DNA of 64,000 nucleotides, taken from positions 62,001-126,000 of the forward strand of contig NW_025892690.1 of assembly GCF_002878395.1 (NCBI RefSeq). Reading direction: 5' to 3'. Source of the DNA: Capsicum annuum. Taxonomy: Eukaryota; Streptophyta; Magnoliopsida; Solanales; Solanaceae. The position numbers were made by a program, and so were the translations under genes. The notes under the pieces were generated by a model. The model ran no database searches. It was not told where the DNA came from and saw only the letters and a program-made list of their open reading frames with translations. Below are positions 34,002-48,428 of this stretch, piece after piece (position 1 is the stretch's first letter; every line of letters begins with the position of its first letter).

Positions 34002-35707
34002 TTAACTCCTTTCCTTTTTACTTATCACATTTCGCATTACAAGAGTCAATTTGACAAATCTTTAAAGTTAAATTGATTTATATTAATTTAATTTTTAATT
34101 TAAAATTTAGAAGTTAGCAACTATAATAAAAATACTATAAGTTGTAATGTGTGTAATTATTTTTATATTACTACGATAAATAAATACATCTTAAAATATC
34201 GGTTAAAAGTCAATCTAATTTTTAATGGTATCATTAATAATTATTTTATTAAATAATGTTATTAATTGATTCACAAATACTTTAAACATATTATCAACTA
34301 GAAGTATAGTAAAAATTATTTCATTTTGTATAGAAGAAAATAATTGAATAAAGATATCTTCTACTTTAATTTTTAAATCTCTTATATACTGTATAAAAAT
34401 AAAGATTCTCTTTGAAAAATTGACATAAAACTTCAAAAATTAAACTATAATGTACAAGAAATTCCATTGACCTCGCTCACCAAATGAGTAAATACTTGCT
34501 CCGTTTCAATTATGCAACATCGTTTAACTTGATATAGAATTAAAAAAAAGAAGAAGATACTTTTAAAAGTTTATCGTCTAAAACGAATCTTAATATTTGT
34601 ATGACTATAAATCTAGGAGTAAAAAAGAAATTTAAAAGTTAAACTATTTTTACCTATAAAAGATCACATTTAAATTGAGACACATGAATGTAATAAATAA
34701 AGATAAATAAATAAACTGTTTGATTGTCAAATAAAATCATTGTTGGTCTACTACCCATTGAATCAATTTTTTATTTAGATGCCTCTACTTTAGGAGAAAA
34801 AACGTGTCTTGTTTTTTCCCTACTTCCCTCTATTATTTTTCTGTTTTCTTTTTAAAAGATACTTTTAACAATTAAAATTTTGGTTAAATTTTAATTTCTT
34901 AAGAAAATCCTAAATTCTAATATTATCTTCCTCTCCGAAGCTCCTTGCTGCTGATGCTCCCGAGGTAACTTTTCCTTTAATTTATTTCTTAGTTTTTTAT
35001 TGTTAAAGTCCAAATTTACACTTGATTAGAATGCAATGCTCTATTGCATTGAATTTTCTTTGATAGTTACAATGTGCAAATAAGATTAAAAATGTGTTCT
35101 TTTGTATATATACAATATAAATTGTTAAATTTATTTGATTTCTAATTGTCACTTGATGTGCAAGTTTAAATATTTTTTGCATATTTCTTGATACTTTCGT
35201 TGAAATTATATATTTAGGGTCACTCGCTGGTCACCTTACGTTTTCTTTGGACTCTGCTAAATCCCTTTTTGTTTTAGATATTTTTTTATTAATTGGAGAT
35301 ATGTCTTATTCTTTATCTTCAATGTAGTAAATAATGAATAGTTTAGATTTTCAGTAGCAGATCATATTATTGTATTTGGTTGCCCCTTTTCACTTTTTAT
35401 TTGTCTGATTTGTAAAAGTTACTATATGTTTTAATTTTTGGTGATTCCTTTTAAATCAATACTTTGTGGTCCTTTGTTTGTTTTTGACAATGACTCATAT
35501 ATAATTTAATGAGTCGAATATAATTTTTCATGAACAGTATTTTAGCCTATTTTTTTCTTAAGCATATATAGATATGGATGTGCCATGTTTAAATTATTAG
35601 TTTTTACTAAGTAAATACAAAACTTCAAATATGATTTTTGTGTTAAGTTGCAACATGTCCTAATCACTCAATTTTTACTCATTGTTATTTGTACATATAT
35701 GTGAAAA
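34002..35707. other. AT-rich sequence, right-arm copy; no gene
   Basis: Mirror of 29624-31329. Here on plus the GC-richer stretch (34916-34971) and its GAG/GTAACT donor-like end precede the TNP2 remnant, as a leader exon and first intron would. Confidence 0.4.
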
Positions 35708-36591
35708 ATGAATATCGTAAATGGATGTATGGTCGAAGATTTTCTGATCGGTGGTGGTTGCAGAAGAAATATAAACAAGGTGTAAAGAATTCTTAAACAA
35801 ACGAATTTATGTTGTCAATTAGACAGGACAATTAGGTGCCCCTGTATGGATTGTAAATGTAAAAAGTGATTAAATTCGTAGATGTTAAGACTGATCTTTA
35901 TAGTAAGGGTTTTATAGAAAGTTATGATGTTTGGATTAGTCATGGAGAAATTAAGGATACCGTCGATAATAGTCACAGTCATAATTTTATAGTTGGTGAA
36001 AGTAGTCGAGATTCTAGATTACATAGAATGATTATGGATAGGGAATGGATAATGAGGGTGAAAACCAACAACATGCCGATCAACCTCCCAATGAAGAGGC
36101 ACAACGTTTTTATGCACAATTAGTCTTCTAGTCGACCACTTTGTGAAAGCATGTCTCACTTTGAGTTATCCGTTGTAGTCAGATTGCTAAGTATTGAATC
36201 AGATGCTAATGTTTCTCAAGTTGGCATGAACTTTGTGATTGATTTTATAAATGAACTAAACCTAAATTTAGACTTGCCCAATAATTACTCATAAAGCCAA
36301 AACATTAATTTTAAAATTAGGTCTTTCCTACGTGAAAATTGATTATTGTTAAAAAGGTTGCATGTTGTATTATAAGGATGATACAAACTTAGAGAGTTGC
36401 AAATTTTATGGAGTGTCTCATTTTAAACAACTTGTTAGTGGGAACAAAACTGAAGTTAAGACGATGCATTATTTACCTTTTATACCAAGGTTAAAGAGGT
36501 TGTATGCATCAATGAGTTTCACTTCTTATATAAGATGACACTATGAAAAAAAAGGCCGCTTGGTGTCTTATGTCATCCATTCGATGAAAAG
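35708..36591 (+). pseudogene. CACTA TNP2 transposase N-terminal remnant, right arm
   Basis: Mirror of 28740-29623. On plus, YRKWMYGRR is at about 35713-35740, the open stretch at 35866-36123, and the LPFIPRLKRL block at about 36470-36505. It is cut at 36591 by the LTR of element B. Confidence 0.72.
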
Positions 36592-37354
36592 TGTCACGAC
36601 CTAACCCCCGAGCATAGTTGTGAAGGGTATCTCAAGTCCACCATGGGTCAGGGACCACCCTCATATCTTGTTCAATCCAAACATAATTTAATAATAACAA
36701 AGCGGATGACAACCAGAGAATAAAGATAAAACAGTTAATGTAACTCAAGAATAAGCTGTAAGAGTCAACAACAACATCTAACCCATACATGTTTACAAAA
36801 GCCTCTAAACTAATTCGAATATCAAACTAGACCGATACATGCCCCCAACCATGACAGTGACAATGATAATGTAATGTTAATGTGAACTCTTCAATTCTAA
36901 AATATGAAAAAAAAATCCATGGAATGATCAAAATTTTTGATAGATGAAAGCTCACCACTTCACTGCAAGTCGTAGATGACCGCACCACCTAACACTATAT
37001 AAACTAACAGAAGAAACCCATAGGACCCTCTATCATTGAAGGATGTAGCGTTCGGAGACAGTTAGCAGAGTAAATGCTAGCATGTAACTGAGGACAGAGA
37101 TAAAATAATGCCAATTCAAAATCAAATCCAAACTCAACATACATGTTCACTTACATGAATATATACATATATAATGCTGGGATAGAGAACAAGGATTAGC
37201 AAGAGATTTAAAATTATTAACCTGAATGTGTAGCTCTAACCATCCTAAGGGCATGCACGAGCTATATGGATCCGGCTCCCCCTACTAGAAGGGCTCCAGT
37301 CCGTGTTTACCGCACTAATCGGAGAAATTCAAGGAATCCATGACCCTAACCATT

Positions 37355-37424
<70 letters not shown>

Positions 37425-38772
37425 CTATGCACATGGTCATAAAGACCCAACGCCGACAAACATGATTTTCAGTATCGGTTTTCTGGGACCTCCACCTTTC
37501 ACGATGAGCTACACAACTCCCTTTAAGCCCAAGTTAAAATATTTACACATAATCTATTCATTTATCCAAGAAACATTTATTAAGGTATTCACCATTGGTA
37601 TCATCATATAAATAAGCTTGAAAACTTATAGAATCATGCCATTTCAATCATCCACCAACTTGGGGGAATCCAAGACCCCCAAGCTCCAATTAAAAACCAA
37701 ATCATGGCCACTAAGACCTTTTAAAATCATTTATATTCCATTAACCTTCTATGCAATGCAATAGTTTCAAAAATGGTTAAATTATGCATATAGCAATGTT
37801 TCAAAGCCAATTTCATAAGGTGAGGGTCAGGTTATTACCAGTTCCAATATAAAAAATTCATACAATTTGAGAGAATTCACGACCCCCATTCCATTGTTCA
37901 TAAATTTAGGGGAATCCACAACCCCCATTTCATTATTCATAAATGCACCCAATGAGTTTTAAAATCCATCAATAAAGCATAAACAAATGCATGTAAACCA
38001 TGAAAATACCATTTAAACAATAACCATCAAAAACCCTCAACCCAAATTCCAAAACCAATCATTAAAACCACATGAATACCAAACCATTGCATGCCATGAT
38101 ATAATGCAAATTTAGGAAAGTGATAAATGCCTAAAAACACCAAGGATTTGGAGAAGAAACCACACTTCAAGCCTAAATGATCAATCCTTAGAAATCCTAC
38201 CTTTGTTTTTTAGTTGGAATTAGAGAGAGAAGAGAGTAGTTTATGATATGTTTAATGATGAAAAATAAGGTCCCTTAGGGTATTTAAGTCGTGGAAGTTA
38301 AGTGTATAAGGGAGGGAAATGACTAATGTACCCTTAATTAAAAGTGCAAGAAACTGTCGCTAGTCGTCACGAGTCAAGTGATGACTCATAATGACTATCT
38401 ATGGATCCTTGCTCAGACTCGTACTCTAGATAAAAGCATTAGGCCTTCCCACTGGTTTGGCCACAATTCACACCCTATGATTCATGACCTTACCCTACGA
38501 CTCATGGAGTATAGCCGTTACCAAGACAAGAATCTTGGGCCATCTCACTGTTAAGGTCACGAGTCCCTCACCATGACTCGTGATATTACGTTAGGACTTG
38601 TATGGTCCCAGTTGTGAACTTGATAGAAACATAGGGAAACCTTACTGATTAGATCATGATTAGCTATATACAACTCATGATTAGTCTTCACGACTTGTCG
38701 CCTGAGTCGTACCCTGAGCAGTAAGAACAATTACTGAGAAAAAATTTAGAGTCCAAAACTTAAGGTATTACA
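36592..38772 (-). repeat. Element B 3' LTR, right arm
   Basis: On minus it starts TGTAATACC at 38772 and ends GTGACA at 36592. It includes the microsatellite at 37359-37422. Confidence 0.9.
37359..37422. repeat. (TA)17(GT)15 compound microsatellite
   Basis: Same repeat counts as the left-arm copy, which is notable because microsatellites change length fast. Confidence 0.95.
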
Positions 38773-38776
38773 TTAA

Positions 38777-38789
38777 CCCTCTCCCCTCT
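38777..38789 (-). other. Element B polypurine tract, right arm
   Basis: Minus-strand AGAGGGGAGAGGG next to the 3' LTR. Confidence 0.82.
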
Positions 38790-38937
38790 AGGATAATTTG
38801 CCTCCGAATGAGGAGTCAAGGCACCCATTATCACGATAACAAGAAAGAATGCATACATACCCAAATGATAAATTTGAAAGGCCAAAGGGAAGAACGCAAA
38901 AACCATACCTCAAGCATTTTTATCCAATGCAGGGGAA

Positions 38938-39370
38938 AAGAAACGAATAATTAGACTTCATGTCCTCTTCAGCTTAACAAGCAGCTTCTTCCAACTTTTA
39001 GTTCCTCTAAAGGACTTTCATCGAAGCCACATTCTTAGTCCTTAATAGATGGACTTGCCTATCCAAAATCTCAACCGGGACTTCCTCATCGGACAAAAAA
39101 TCTGAAATACCAACACTTTCCAAAGGGATAATTAAAGAAGGATCACCCATGCACTTCTTCAACATCGCCCCATGAAAAATTGGATGAATAGAACTCAAGC
39201 TCGCAAGCAACTTCAATTCATAAGCAACATTCCCCACTCTTCTCAAAATCTGATATAGACCCACATACCAGGGGCTGAGTTTCCTCTTCTTTCCATATAA
39301 CATCACTCCCTTCATAGAAGAAACTTTCAAAATAGCCAATCACATACATCGAACTCCAACTCCCTTTACC
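38938..39370 (-). pseudogene. Element B integrase C-terminus and chromodomain, right arm
   Basis: Mirror of 25961-26393. The open part is 39339-39007, ending in the chromodomain start before a TAG. Confidence 0.85.
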
Positions 39371-40358
39371 TTACATCCGCATAAGACTTTGTGTAGTCTT
39401 AAGTCTCTTCTTAATCACCTTTACATTCTCCATGGCTTGGTAAACCAAGTCAGGACCATACAACCTAGTCTCACCAACCTTAAACCACCCAATAGGATAC
39501 CTACACCTTCTACCATAGAGAGCCTCGAATGAAGCCACCCCAATACTAAAGTGATTATTGTTACTGTGCGCAATCTCAATCAGGGGTAAGTGGTCAACCC
39601 AACTTCCCTTAAAGTCAATCACACAAGCCTTTAGCATATTTTTTAAAGTCTAAATAGTCAGTTCCACTTGTCTATTCATTTGAGGGTGGAAAGTGGTGCT
39701 AAATTTCACCTTAGTCCCCAAACCTTTCTGAAACAAACTCCAAAAGTGAGAAGAGAATTACTTACCTTGGTCCAAAATAATGGACACCGACGCTCTATGT
39801 AATATAACTATCTCCTCAATGAATAACTTAGCATAAACCACTCCAGAGTTGGTAGTCCTCATAGGTAAGAAGTGAGTAGACTTAGTCATCCTATACACAA
39901 TGACCTAAATTGAATCATACTGATTGCGAGATCATAGAAGACACGTGACAAAATCCATATTGATTATCTCCTTCTTCCACATAGGAAACTCAATCTCTTG
40001 AGACATGCCACCAGGCTCAAGTGCTCAACCTTCACTTACTGACAAACCACATACTTAGTCACAAACTTAGCCATATCTCTCTTCATATTTTCCACTAAAG
40101 ATCTCCTTTAAATAATGATACATCTTTGTCAAACCTGGGTGAACTGTATACCTCAACTCATAAACCTCAGTCAAAATTTTCTGTCGTACCCCTCAATATT
40201 AGGAACACACAACCTACATTGGTACCTCAAAATACCATCTTCACCAATCTCAAAGGCCATAATCATTTGTTGTATCACCCCATCCTTAATATGCGTAAAA
40301 TAGGATCTAAAACCTATTTCTTCTTCACCTCAGCACCAAGAGATTATTTAATAACTTT
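39371..40358 (-). pseudogene. Element B integrase core, right arm
   Basis: Mirror of 24973-25960. The open part is 39637-39371, with the EALYGRRCRYPIGW block. Confidence 0.83.
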
Positions 40359-40970
40359 TTACATAATTACCCCTCCATCCTCAGAGTCCAAAAGGAAAAT
40401 TCCCAAATTAGCCAACTGATGAATATCCTTCACCAATTCTCTCGTATCCTCTTCCACATGAGATAAGATCCCCATGGAAACCATATTAGCTTTACTTGAA
40501 TGATAGTGAAGACTCATATCATAGTTCTTTAGCAACTCAAGCCATCGCCCCTGCTTGAGATTTAACTCTTTCTGAGTGAATACATATTGCAAGCTATTAT
40601 GATCAAAATAAATATCTATATACACCCCATAAAAATAATGGGGTCAAATTTTCAAAGCAAAAACCACAACCACCAACTCTAAATCATGAGTTGGATAATT
40701 CCTTTCATGAACCGTAAGCTACCTAAAAGCATAGGTCACAACCTTAGCATGCTGCATCAAGACACAACCCAGTTCCATGTGGGACGTATAATAATACACT
40801 ACAAATTCATCAATACCCCTGGGTAGGGTCAATACTAGCGTAGAATCAGACAATGACAACTTTACCTTTTTCTAAGTCAACTTTGTTATTAGAGCAGTAA
40901 TAAAAGAAAAACTATCTACAAACCGCCTACAATACCCTGCCAAGCCCAAGAAGTTCCAAATATAGGTTGG
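40359..40970 (-). pseudogene. Element B RNase H region, right arm
   Basis: Mirror of 24361-24972. Open from 40625 to 40359 with the QKELNL and [11 protein letters not shown] blocks. Confidence 0.8.
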
Positions 40971-41741
40971 AGTTATGGGTCTAGGACATCTCTTAACCGC
41001 CTTAACTTTTTATGGATCCACCTTGATCCCCTCGCTAGAAGCAACATGCATAAGGAAAGTCACAGCATCCAACCAAAACTCATACCTTAGAAAACTTAGC
41101 ATACAATTTTTGATCCTTAAGGGTCTACAACACAATTCAGAGGTGGTTGACATGATAATCCTCCCTATTAGAGTGTACCAAGATATCATCAATAAAGACA
41201 TTAACAAACAAGTCCAAAAACTATCTGAAAATCCAAATAATAAGATCCATAAAAGCAGTCGTAGCATTAGTTACATCAAATTTCATAACCAATAATTCAT
41301 AATGACTATACCGGATTGAGAAAACACTCTTAGGGATGTCAATATTCAACTGATGATAACCCAAATGGAGATCAATCTTAGAGAAAAATCTAGCACCCTA
41401 AAGATGGTCAAAGAGATCATTTATCCTAGGAATAGATACTTCTTCTTCATCGCAACCTTATTCAACTACCAAAATTCTATACACATCCAAAGAGACCCAT
41501 CTTTCTAATGCATGAAAAGAATAGGGGAACCACACAGAGAAATACTAGAATGAATGAAGCCCTTATCCAAAAGATCCTTTAACTGCTCTTTCATCTTCTT
41601 CAACTCAGCAGGAGCTATTCTATAATGAGGAATAGAGATAGGACGGGTATCTAGTAGAAGATATATCCCAAAGTCCATTCCCCAATTAGGAGAAATACCA
41701 GGAAAATCATCAAGAAATACCTTAGGAAACTCATTAACCAC
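40971..41741 (-). pseudogene. Element B reverse transcriptase, right arm
   Basis: Mirror of 23590-24360. The FIDD box is at 41185-41196, out of frame with the open start (41741-41505). Confidence 0.85.
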
Positions 41742-41750
41742 CGTGATAGA

Positions 41751-42251
41751 TTAAAAGGAAGAACCCTCAGAACTAGGAACTTTAACTCGGACCAAATGAT
41801 AAAGACACCCCTTGGAAATCAACTTCTGGGCACTAAGATATAGAATAAACCTTCCTTTGTTTACTAAGGAACTTCCCTCCCATTTTAATACCGACTCATT
41901 AGGGAAATGAAAACTGATAATTTGGGTCCTACAATCCAAAGAAATATAGGATGAATAAAGAGAATCCATCCCTAAAATAACATCAAAATCTACGATATCA
42001 AGCTCTACCAAATCCACCAATGTCTCCCTATAAAAGATATACTCCACACAACCTCTATGGATTTTTCTGGCCACAATAGAGTCGCCCATTGGAGTATACA
42101 TAGAAAAGGGGTCGAAAATACTTTTGGGACCAAAACCAAATTGTACAGCCACATAAGGGGTCACATTAGAAAGGTTAGATCCCAGATCAAGAAAACAATA
42201 CACATCACGAGAGAAGAAATTTAACGTACCAATGATAACATCAGGAGATGC
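41751..42251 (-). pseudogene. Element B aspartic protease, right arm
   Basis: Mirror of 23080-23580. The Pro-to-Leu change beside the active Asp is at 42183-42185. Confidence 0.87.
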
Positions 42252-43588
42252 CTTAAATTCTTGATGGGTGGCAAAAACGTAGAGACTATTCTAGCTAGTG
42301 TCGATACTAAAAGTAGCACCTTTTGGTGCAAGGGCTGATGAAGTAGCAATTGAGACCTTGTTAGCTTCTGTAACAATCTTAGCTAAATGGTAGTGTCTCT
42401 GTATATGCCCCAACTGACCATAATTAAAACATTAATTTCTCCCCCATCACAATAACCTTGGTAAAGCAAACCACAAAATCTACAATAAGGATATAATGGG
42501 GCTGACTGAGATCTGCTAGCTTGAGATTGGGCACCCTATGCCTTAGGACCACTACTATCCTAAAATTGACAATCATCAGATGGCTTAGGATAAGCAAAAC
42601 TAGCCAAAGAATATGAACCAAAAATTTCCCAAGTCTTCTTCTTGTTCCACTTTCTACCATCTCTCCCATTATTTTGCTTATTTGGACCCTACTCTGAATA
42701 TCTAAACTTTTTGATCTGCCTCTCTCTTATCTCTGTACATTTTTTCTTTTCATCCTCAACTTAGTGTATATAAACCACAAGCCTAGAGATATCGATATCA
42801 TTATTCAATATCACAGCCTTAGATTCTAATACTAAATCATGAGACAAACCAGAAGCAAACATCTTTATTCTGTCTCTCATGCTGGACGCTAACTCCAGAG
42901 CATAGCGAGAAAACTGATGGAATTTCAAGACATACTCCTTCACACTCATCTTTTCCTACTTCAGATTCACAAAATCATATGTCTTCGCTTCCCTCAACTC
43001 CTAAGAAAAGAAATGATCAAGGAAGGCACCAGAGAACTTATCCTATATAGATGGCTAAACATCATCACCTCTTAAATGCTCCCACTCTTCATACCACTGA
43101 TATGCCATAACATTCAACTGATATGCAACAAAATCCACTCCCTCAAAATCATTATCATGCATCACCCTAAAGATTTTCTCTATCTCATCAATAAATTCTT
43201 GAAGACCCTTCTTAACTGATGAGCCATTAAAGGTTAGGGGATTCAACCTCATGAACTGACCAAATTAAGTAACCTCAAAATAAAGAGCAACAAAACCACC
43301 CTGACCTAACTGGAGAGACTGAGAGGTCACCAACTGAGTGAACAGATGATTAAAATAGCACAACTCTGCATTAGAGATATCTTATTGAGGTGACTAAGCA
43401 TAAGTGTCACCAATCAGAGAAAGACTAGTGGGGAATAATGGAAATCTACATGGGGTAGTACAATTGGGAGAAGGGACTCTATACCAGGTCTGTACTCCAT
43501 AAATGAGGTGAGTCCCCTCCCCATTGCCTTTAGGTGGGGCAAAGGTTCCGAAAGAGTTTCTACGAACATCAAATCATCAAGGAGGCAT
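42252..43588 (-). pseudogene. Element B gag, right arm
   Basis: Mirror of 21743-23079, with the same eight in-frame stops. Confidence 0.82.
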
Positions 43589-43782
43589 GATCTGAAATGC
43601 GAGAAAATCAAGAGTTAGTAAAATTCCATGGCCTTAGACTCTATCTCCTAAAATAAAACACAAGAAAGGGAAATATTCCTAAATATCTTATAGCCTCCCC
43701 CTTATAAGTATGACGTGCTACACATCCATAAAAGAGACTTTACTCGATACGGCTTTATGGATACCCAACAACCCTGAAGCAT

Positions 43783-43794
43783 TCTCTGATACCA
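43783..43794 (-). other. Element B primer binding site, right arm
   Basis: Minus-strand TGGTATCAGAGA beside the truncated 5' LTR. Confidence 0.87.
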
Positions 43795-43798
43795 AGAT

Positions 43799-44340
43799 TA
43801 TCATGACTCAACCCTAGGTCTAGTCATGATGGGTATCTCAAGCCCACCGTAGGCCAGAGATCACCCCCATAGCTTATCCAATACATACATAATCCAATAA
43901 TAACAAAGCAGAAGATAGCTAAAGAATAAAGGTAAAACAGTTAATGCAACTCATGAATAAGCTCTAAGAGTCAACAACACCATTCAACCCACATTTATCC
44001 ATAAAAGCCTCTAAACTAATCCAAATATCAAACTAGGTCAGCATATGCCCCCGACCATAACAGTGAGAATGACAATGATAATGTAAATGTGAACTCTTCA
44101 ATTCTAATATATGAAAAAAAATCGATGGAATGGCTAAGCTTTTCAAAATATGGAATCTCACCACTTCACTGTAAATGGATAAAGGATTGCACTACCTAAC
44201 AATGCACAAGCTAATATAAGAAACCCCTAGGACCCTATATCATGAAAGGATGTAGTATCCGAGGATGGTTAGCGAGGTAAGCGCTTGTATATAACTCAGG
44301 GCCGGGATAAAATAATTCCATTTCAAAATCAAATCCAAAC
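43799..44340 (-). repeat. Element B truncated 5' LTR, right arm
   Basis: Mirror of 20991-21532. The break with the MULE is at 44340/44341. Confidence 0.85.
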
Positions 44341-44822
44341 TAAAAGGGGGAAAACAAAGAAAATGCCAAATTAGTTTCCAAAATTCGATTGAAACCATAA
44401 ACTTTCTCCTTTGTACGTTTTGTCATTTTTCAGTTTTTCTTCGATTCATCTTTTAATGTTAGTGATTTTTAACTATTTACAGTGTATTTTACAAGCACAA
44501 TGCTTACATAAAAGCGCTGATTCATTTTCAGTGACGAGTTTGAAGAAATCTAGTTTAGTTGAAGAAATTGAAGGTCAAACTAAACTTTTTCTTTAAGTTT
44601 ATATTTTTCCTAGCTATTTGAACCGTTTTGTGCTTGAAATTATAGTGTTGGGTTGAATTTATCATTTTAGATTTTTTTGTGATTTTTGTGATTTGAGTTA
44701 TAAGTTATGGATTTTTTTGTTGCCTTTTGGGGGATTTCACTGATATAGGGTTTATGTTGGAGATTTCAGTGATAATATAAAGTTATTTTGGTACTTTTTA
44801 ATTTAAGGGTATTTTGAGTATT

Positions 44823-47800
44823 TTTTTTGTAGAATCTTTGGGGATTTGTTACAAAAATGGACAGCTATATTTTGACCTATTTTCATGGGGAACAATTGTA
44901 TCCAACCCTAATCTTAGTTATAAAGGTAAGGTAGATATCTTTGCTGTTGTCATTGATAAAGACCATTTCAGTCTTGTTGAATTTCTTTCCTACACCAAAG
45001 ATCTTGGGTACTAAAAAATTAAGGGGTTCTACTTTCAACATATAGATGGTGGTGGTTTAGTTCAAATCACTTCTGATGGTCAATTACTAGAGTTTGTGAA
45101 GGAGTTAAAAGATGGTGATGAGCTTGATGTATATATTTTTCATGATATTGATGAAGATGTTGATGTTGTGGAAAATGTTTTGCCTCTTTTAGTAGGGCCA
45201 CAGTCTAATAATGAAGTTGATATAGGCAGTGATGAGAATGAAAATAGAAGTTTTAATGAAGATCTAAATGGTGATGAAACAGATCTTCCCAGTAGTAAAT
45301 CAGATCTGAATGGTGATGATATCCTTGATGAGGATGATTCAGACATTGATGAAGAGTTGAGAGCCTTTAGAGATGAAAGTAGAAGCAAAAAAATTCAAAG
45401 AAAAAAATCCAAAGAAAGAGAAGAAATACCAGTAGGTAAAGCTGGTATTAATAAAGGTTTTCAAGACATTGGCAAGAATAATAAAGATAGATATATGGGT
45501 ATATTAGGAGGTGATGAAGAGTATATTGATAGTTCAGACTATGATAGTACTGGTAGCACTGATTTGTTAGATGAGGATGCTATTGTTGGTGTTGATTTTC
45601 CAAGAAGAAGAAGAAGTAATAAAGTCAGATTTGATGATTATTGTGTTGTTGTTGTTTTTGAACTTGGTATGATTTTTAATGGTCCTAAGGAATTTAGAAA
45701 AGCTTTGGGGAGGTATGGAGTAAAAAATAGGGTTCAGATTGTCTTAAGACCTAATGAAGCTTATAGAGTAAGGGCTAAGCGCAAATTCAAGATAAAATGC
45801 AATTGGTTATGTTATGATGCACTTGACAGAAATTCTGGTAATTTGTTGATTAAGAATTATAATTCAGTGCATAAGTGTACAACATCAAACAAGAATAAGA
45901 TGTGTACAAGTAAGTTTGTTGCTGATAGATTGAGGGATGAAATAAGTAAACAACTATCTTTGAAAATTTGGGAAATACAGGAATTGTGCAGAGAAAAATT
46001 GAAATTATATGTGGGTAGAACAATCTGTTACAGGGTAAAGTTACAGGTCCTAAGAGAGACCATGGGGTACTGGAGCTTGAAATTTGCAAGATTATGTGAT
46101 TATGGTGAGATGATCAAACAAACCAATCCTGGCAGTTCTGTTTGGCTGAGAATGGACAGTGAAGTTGTCCCAAGTAAAAATTTGTTTGTTAATTTCTATG
46201 TGCGTCTTGATGCATTGAAAAAAGAGTGGATGGAAGGATGTAGAGGAATTATAGGGTTTGATGGGTGTTTCTTAAAGAGTGCTTGTAAAGGTGAGCTTCT
46301 AGTTACCGTTGGGAAGAATGAAAACAATCAGATGTTTTCTATAGCCTGGACTGTTGTGGATAAGGAACCACGCATAGTTGGAGTTTTTTCGTCAACTACT
46401 TGAAAGAGGATCTGCAGTTAGGTACTGGAGCAGGTCTTACTGCGATGGTTGATAGAAAAAGGTAATATTTGATAATTTTTTAACTGTCAAATAATTATAA
46501 AATAGAATTTCTTTGTCAAGTACCTTAACTATTTTTTTTGTATGTAGTGTTTTCATGCTGCTGTTCTTGAATTGTTACCAAATGCTGAAATTAGAAGATG
46601 TGCTAGACACATCTGGGCTAACTGGTGTCAAGAGTGGAAGGGATAAGACAGAAAAAAACAGTTTTGGAAATGCTCAAAGGCAAGTTTTGATGTAAAATTC
46701 AAAGAAGAACTTGATTACATGAACTAACTTGGTACGAAACGTAATGATATCATTGGTGATTTACTGGATTATCCTAGGGAGTCATGGGTTAGTGCATTCT
46801 TTAAAGAGTATTGTAAGTGTGATGCTATTGAGAATAACATGTGTGAGACCTTTAATTTATGGATCGTAGTCCCTAGACATAAATCTATCATTACCATGTT
46901 AGAGGAAATTAGGAGAAAAATCATGAGTAGAACTGTGGATATGATTAAGTTTTTCAATACTTGGATATGTGATATTGCACCTATGGATAGACTTATTTTG
47001 GAGGAGAATAAGGATAGGGCTAGGGCTTGCAAGATGCTTTGGAATGCTGAGGTTGGATTTGAGGTTGGAGAAGGGGAGTATAGGCATACTGTGAACTTGA
47101 ATAATAGGTTATGTAGGTGTAGAACTTGGCAATTGAGAGGCATTCCTTGCCAACATGCCATTTGTGCGTTGTATCATGTTGAAAAAAAGCCTGAACCTTA
47201 TGTGGAACATTGGTATAAGAAGGAAACCTTCTTGAAGGCTTATAATCATTTTATCCAACCAATCTCCAATATGAAGATGTGGCCTGAGGTAAATAATTCA
47301 AAGATTGAGCCCCCTCAACCTAAAAAAATATTTGGTAAACCTACAAAAAATAGAAAGAAAGGCAAAGGGGAACTAGTAAAAAAATCTGGAAAGATGTCCA
47401 AAAAAAGTGAAAAAATAACATGCTCCAAGTGTCATCAACAAGGCCATAACAAAATATTTTGCAAGGTAAATCACTCACTTTTATTTGATTGTAGAAGTTT
47501 ATTTTTAGTTTGATTTTATAACGTATTAACTAGTGTGCTATGATTTTATAGATTCCTGATCCCAATGCATAAGCACATAGCCAAGGATTTCAGTTTAGTG
47601 GTTAAAGTTCACAAGGAAGTTGTCAACCTAAATGCTCAAGCCAACCTGCACCTTCAACCTCAAAAAAGTCAGCATCATGTAGCTCAAGTCAACCTGTACA
47701 TTCAACCTAAAAAACATCAGCATCATGTAGCTCAAGTCAACCTGCATCTTCAACTACAATTTGTGGTGATACAAACAGAGTTAAAAGATTGAAAGAAGAT

Positions 47801-48254
47801 ACAACATCTACCTTTTGTGGTGATCCAAGAATTCCTGTCACAGAAGGAATCAAGAGTCAACTACCTCCTAGAAGTAGAGTAATTATTGGGCAGAAAAGGG
47901 GAAGAGTTGGAACCACAAAGGATGTTGCTAAAGGTGGATAAAAAAGGTCAAACAATGTTGAATTTGGGATCTACACTAGTGTAAGGGGAACCCAAATAAT
48001 GAATGTAAGTTAACTCATATTATTTCTTTAAAAATAAAGGGCATAGATATAATGTTCATTGATCCTTCTTTTTTCTTCAAAAAATAGCTTGGGACATCAA
48101 GTCAAAGGAACCTACAAAGTGGTACAACTTACAAGGATGCAAGTTCTAAAGGGTTGATTTTGGTTATAAGCCTAGAGGCTTGAAATGGAAAAACAAAGAT
48201 GCTGTCACCACTAATCAGTTGCAGCAGCTGGCCAATATGGAGCATATTTATTAA
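44823..48254 (+). pseudogene. MuDR-family (MULE) transposase gene, right arm
   Basis: Mirror of 17077-20508, easier to read because it is on plus. A splice-acceptor-like TTTTTTTTGTAG at about 44820-44831 precedes the first coding stretch, so an upstream leader intron is likely. In-frame TAA at 45012-45014; main exon 45096-46403; intron 46462-46547; SWIM finger at 47108-47165; CCHC knuckle at about 47420-47462; introns 47466-47551 and 48005-48087; final stop TAA at 48252-48254. The catalytic Asp motif GFDGCFLK is at about 46255-46275. Confidence 0.85.
47622..47741 (+). repeat. In-frame 48-base repeats in the MULE transposase tail, right arm
   Basis: Mirror of 17590-17709. Confidence 0.8.
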
Positions 48255-48428
48255 CTTGTTAGTGTTTGTTTGCACTCAGTTTAGAGCGTATAGCTGAAGT
48301 TGTTGCTATTGCGTTCAGCTCTATATGGAATGTATAGATGAAGTTGTTGGTGTTGTTTTCAGCTTAATAGAAGCGTATAAGTTAGTTGTTGTTGGTGTTG
48401 ATATCAGCTCAATATGGAACGTATAAAT
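48255..48428 (+). repeat. Degenerate 55-60 base repeats 3' of the transposase, right arm
   Basis: Mirror of 16903-17076, with GAAGTTGTTG- and GTTGTTGTTGG-type blocks. Confidence 0.6.

Larger units (their letters stand above)
36592..44340 (-). mobile_element. Element B, right-arm copy
   Basis: Mirror of 20991-28739, with the same truncation of the 5' LTR and the same inactivating changes. It is not an independent insertion: the truncation point, all stops and the microsatellite lengths agree. Confidence 0.92.
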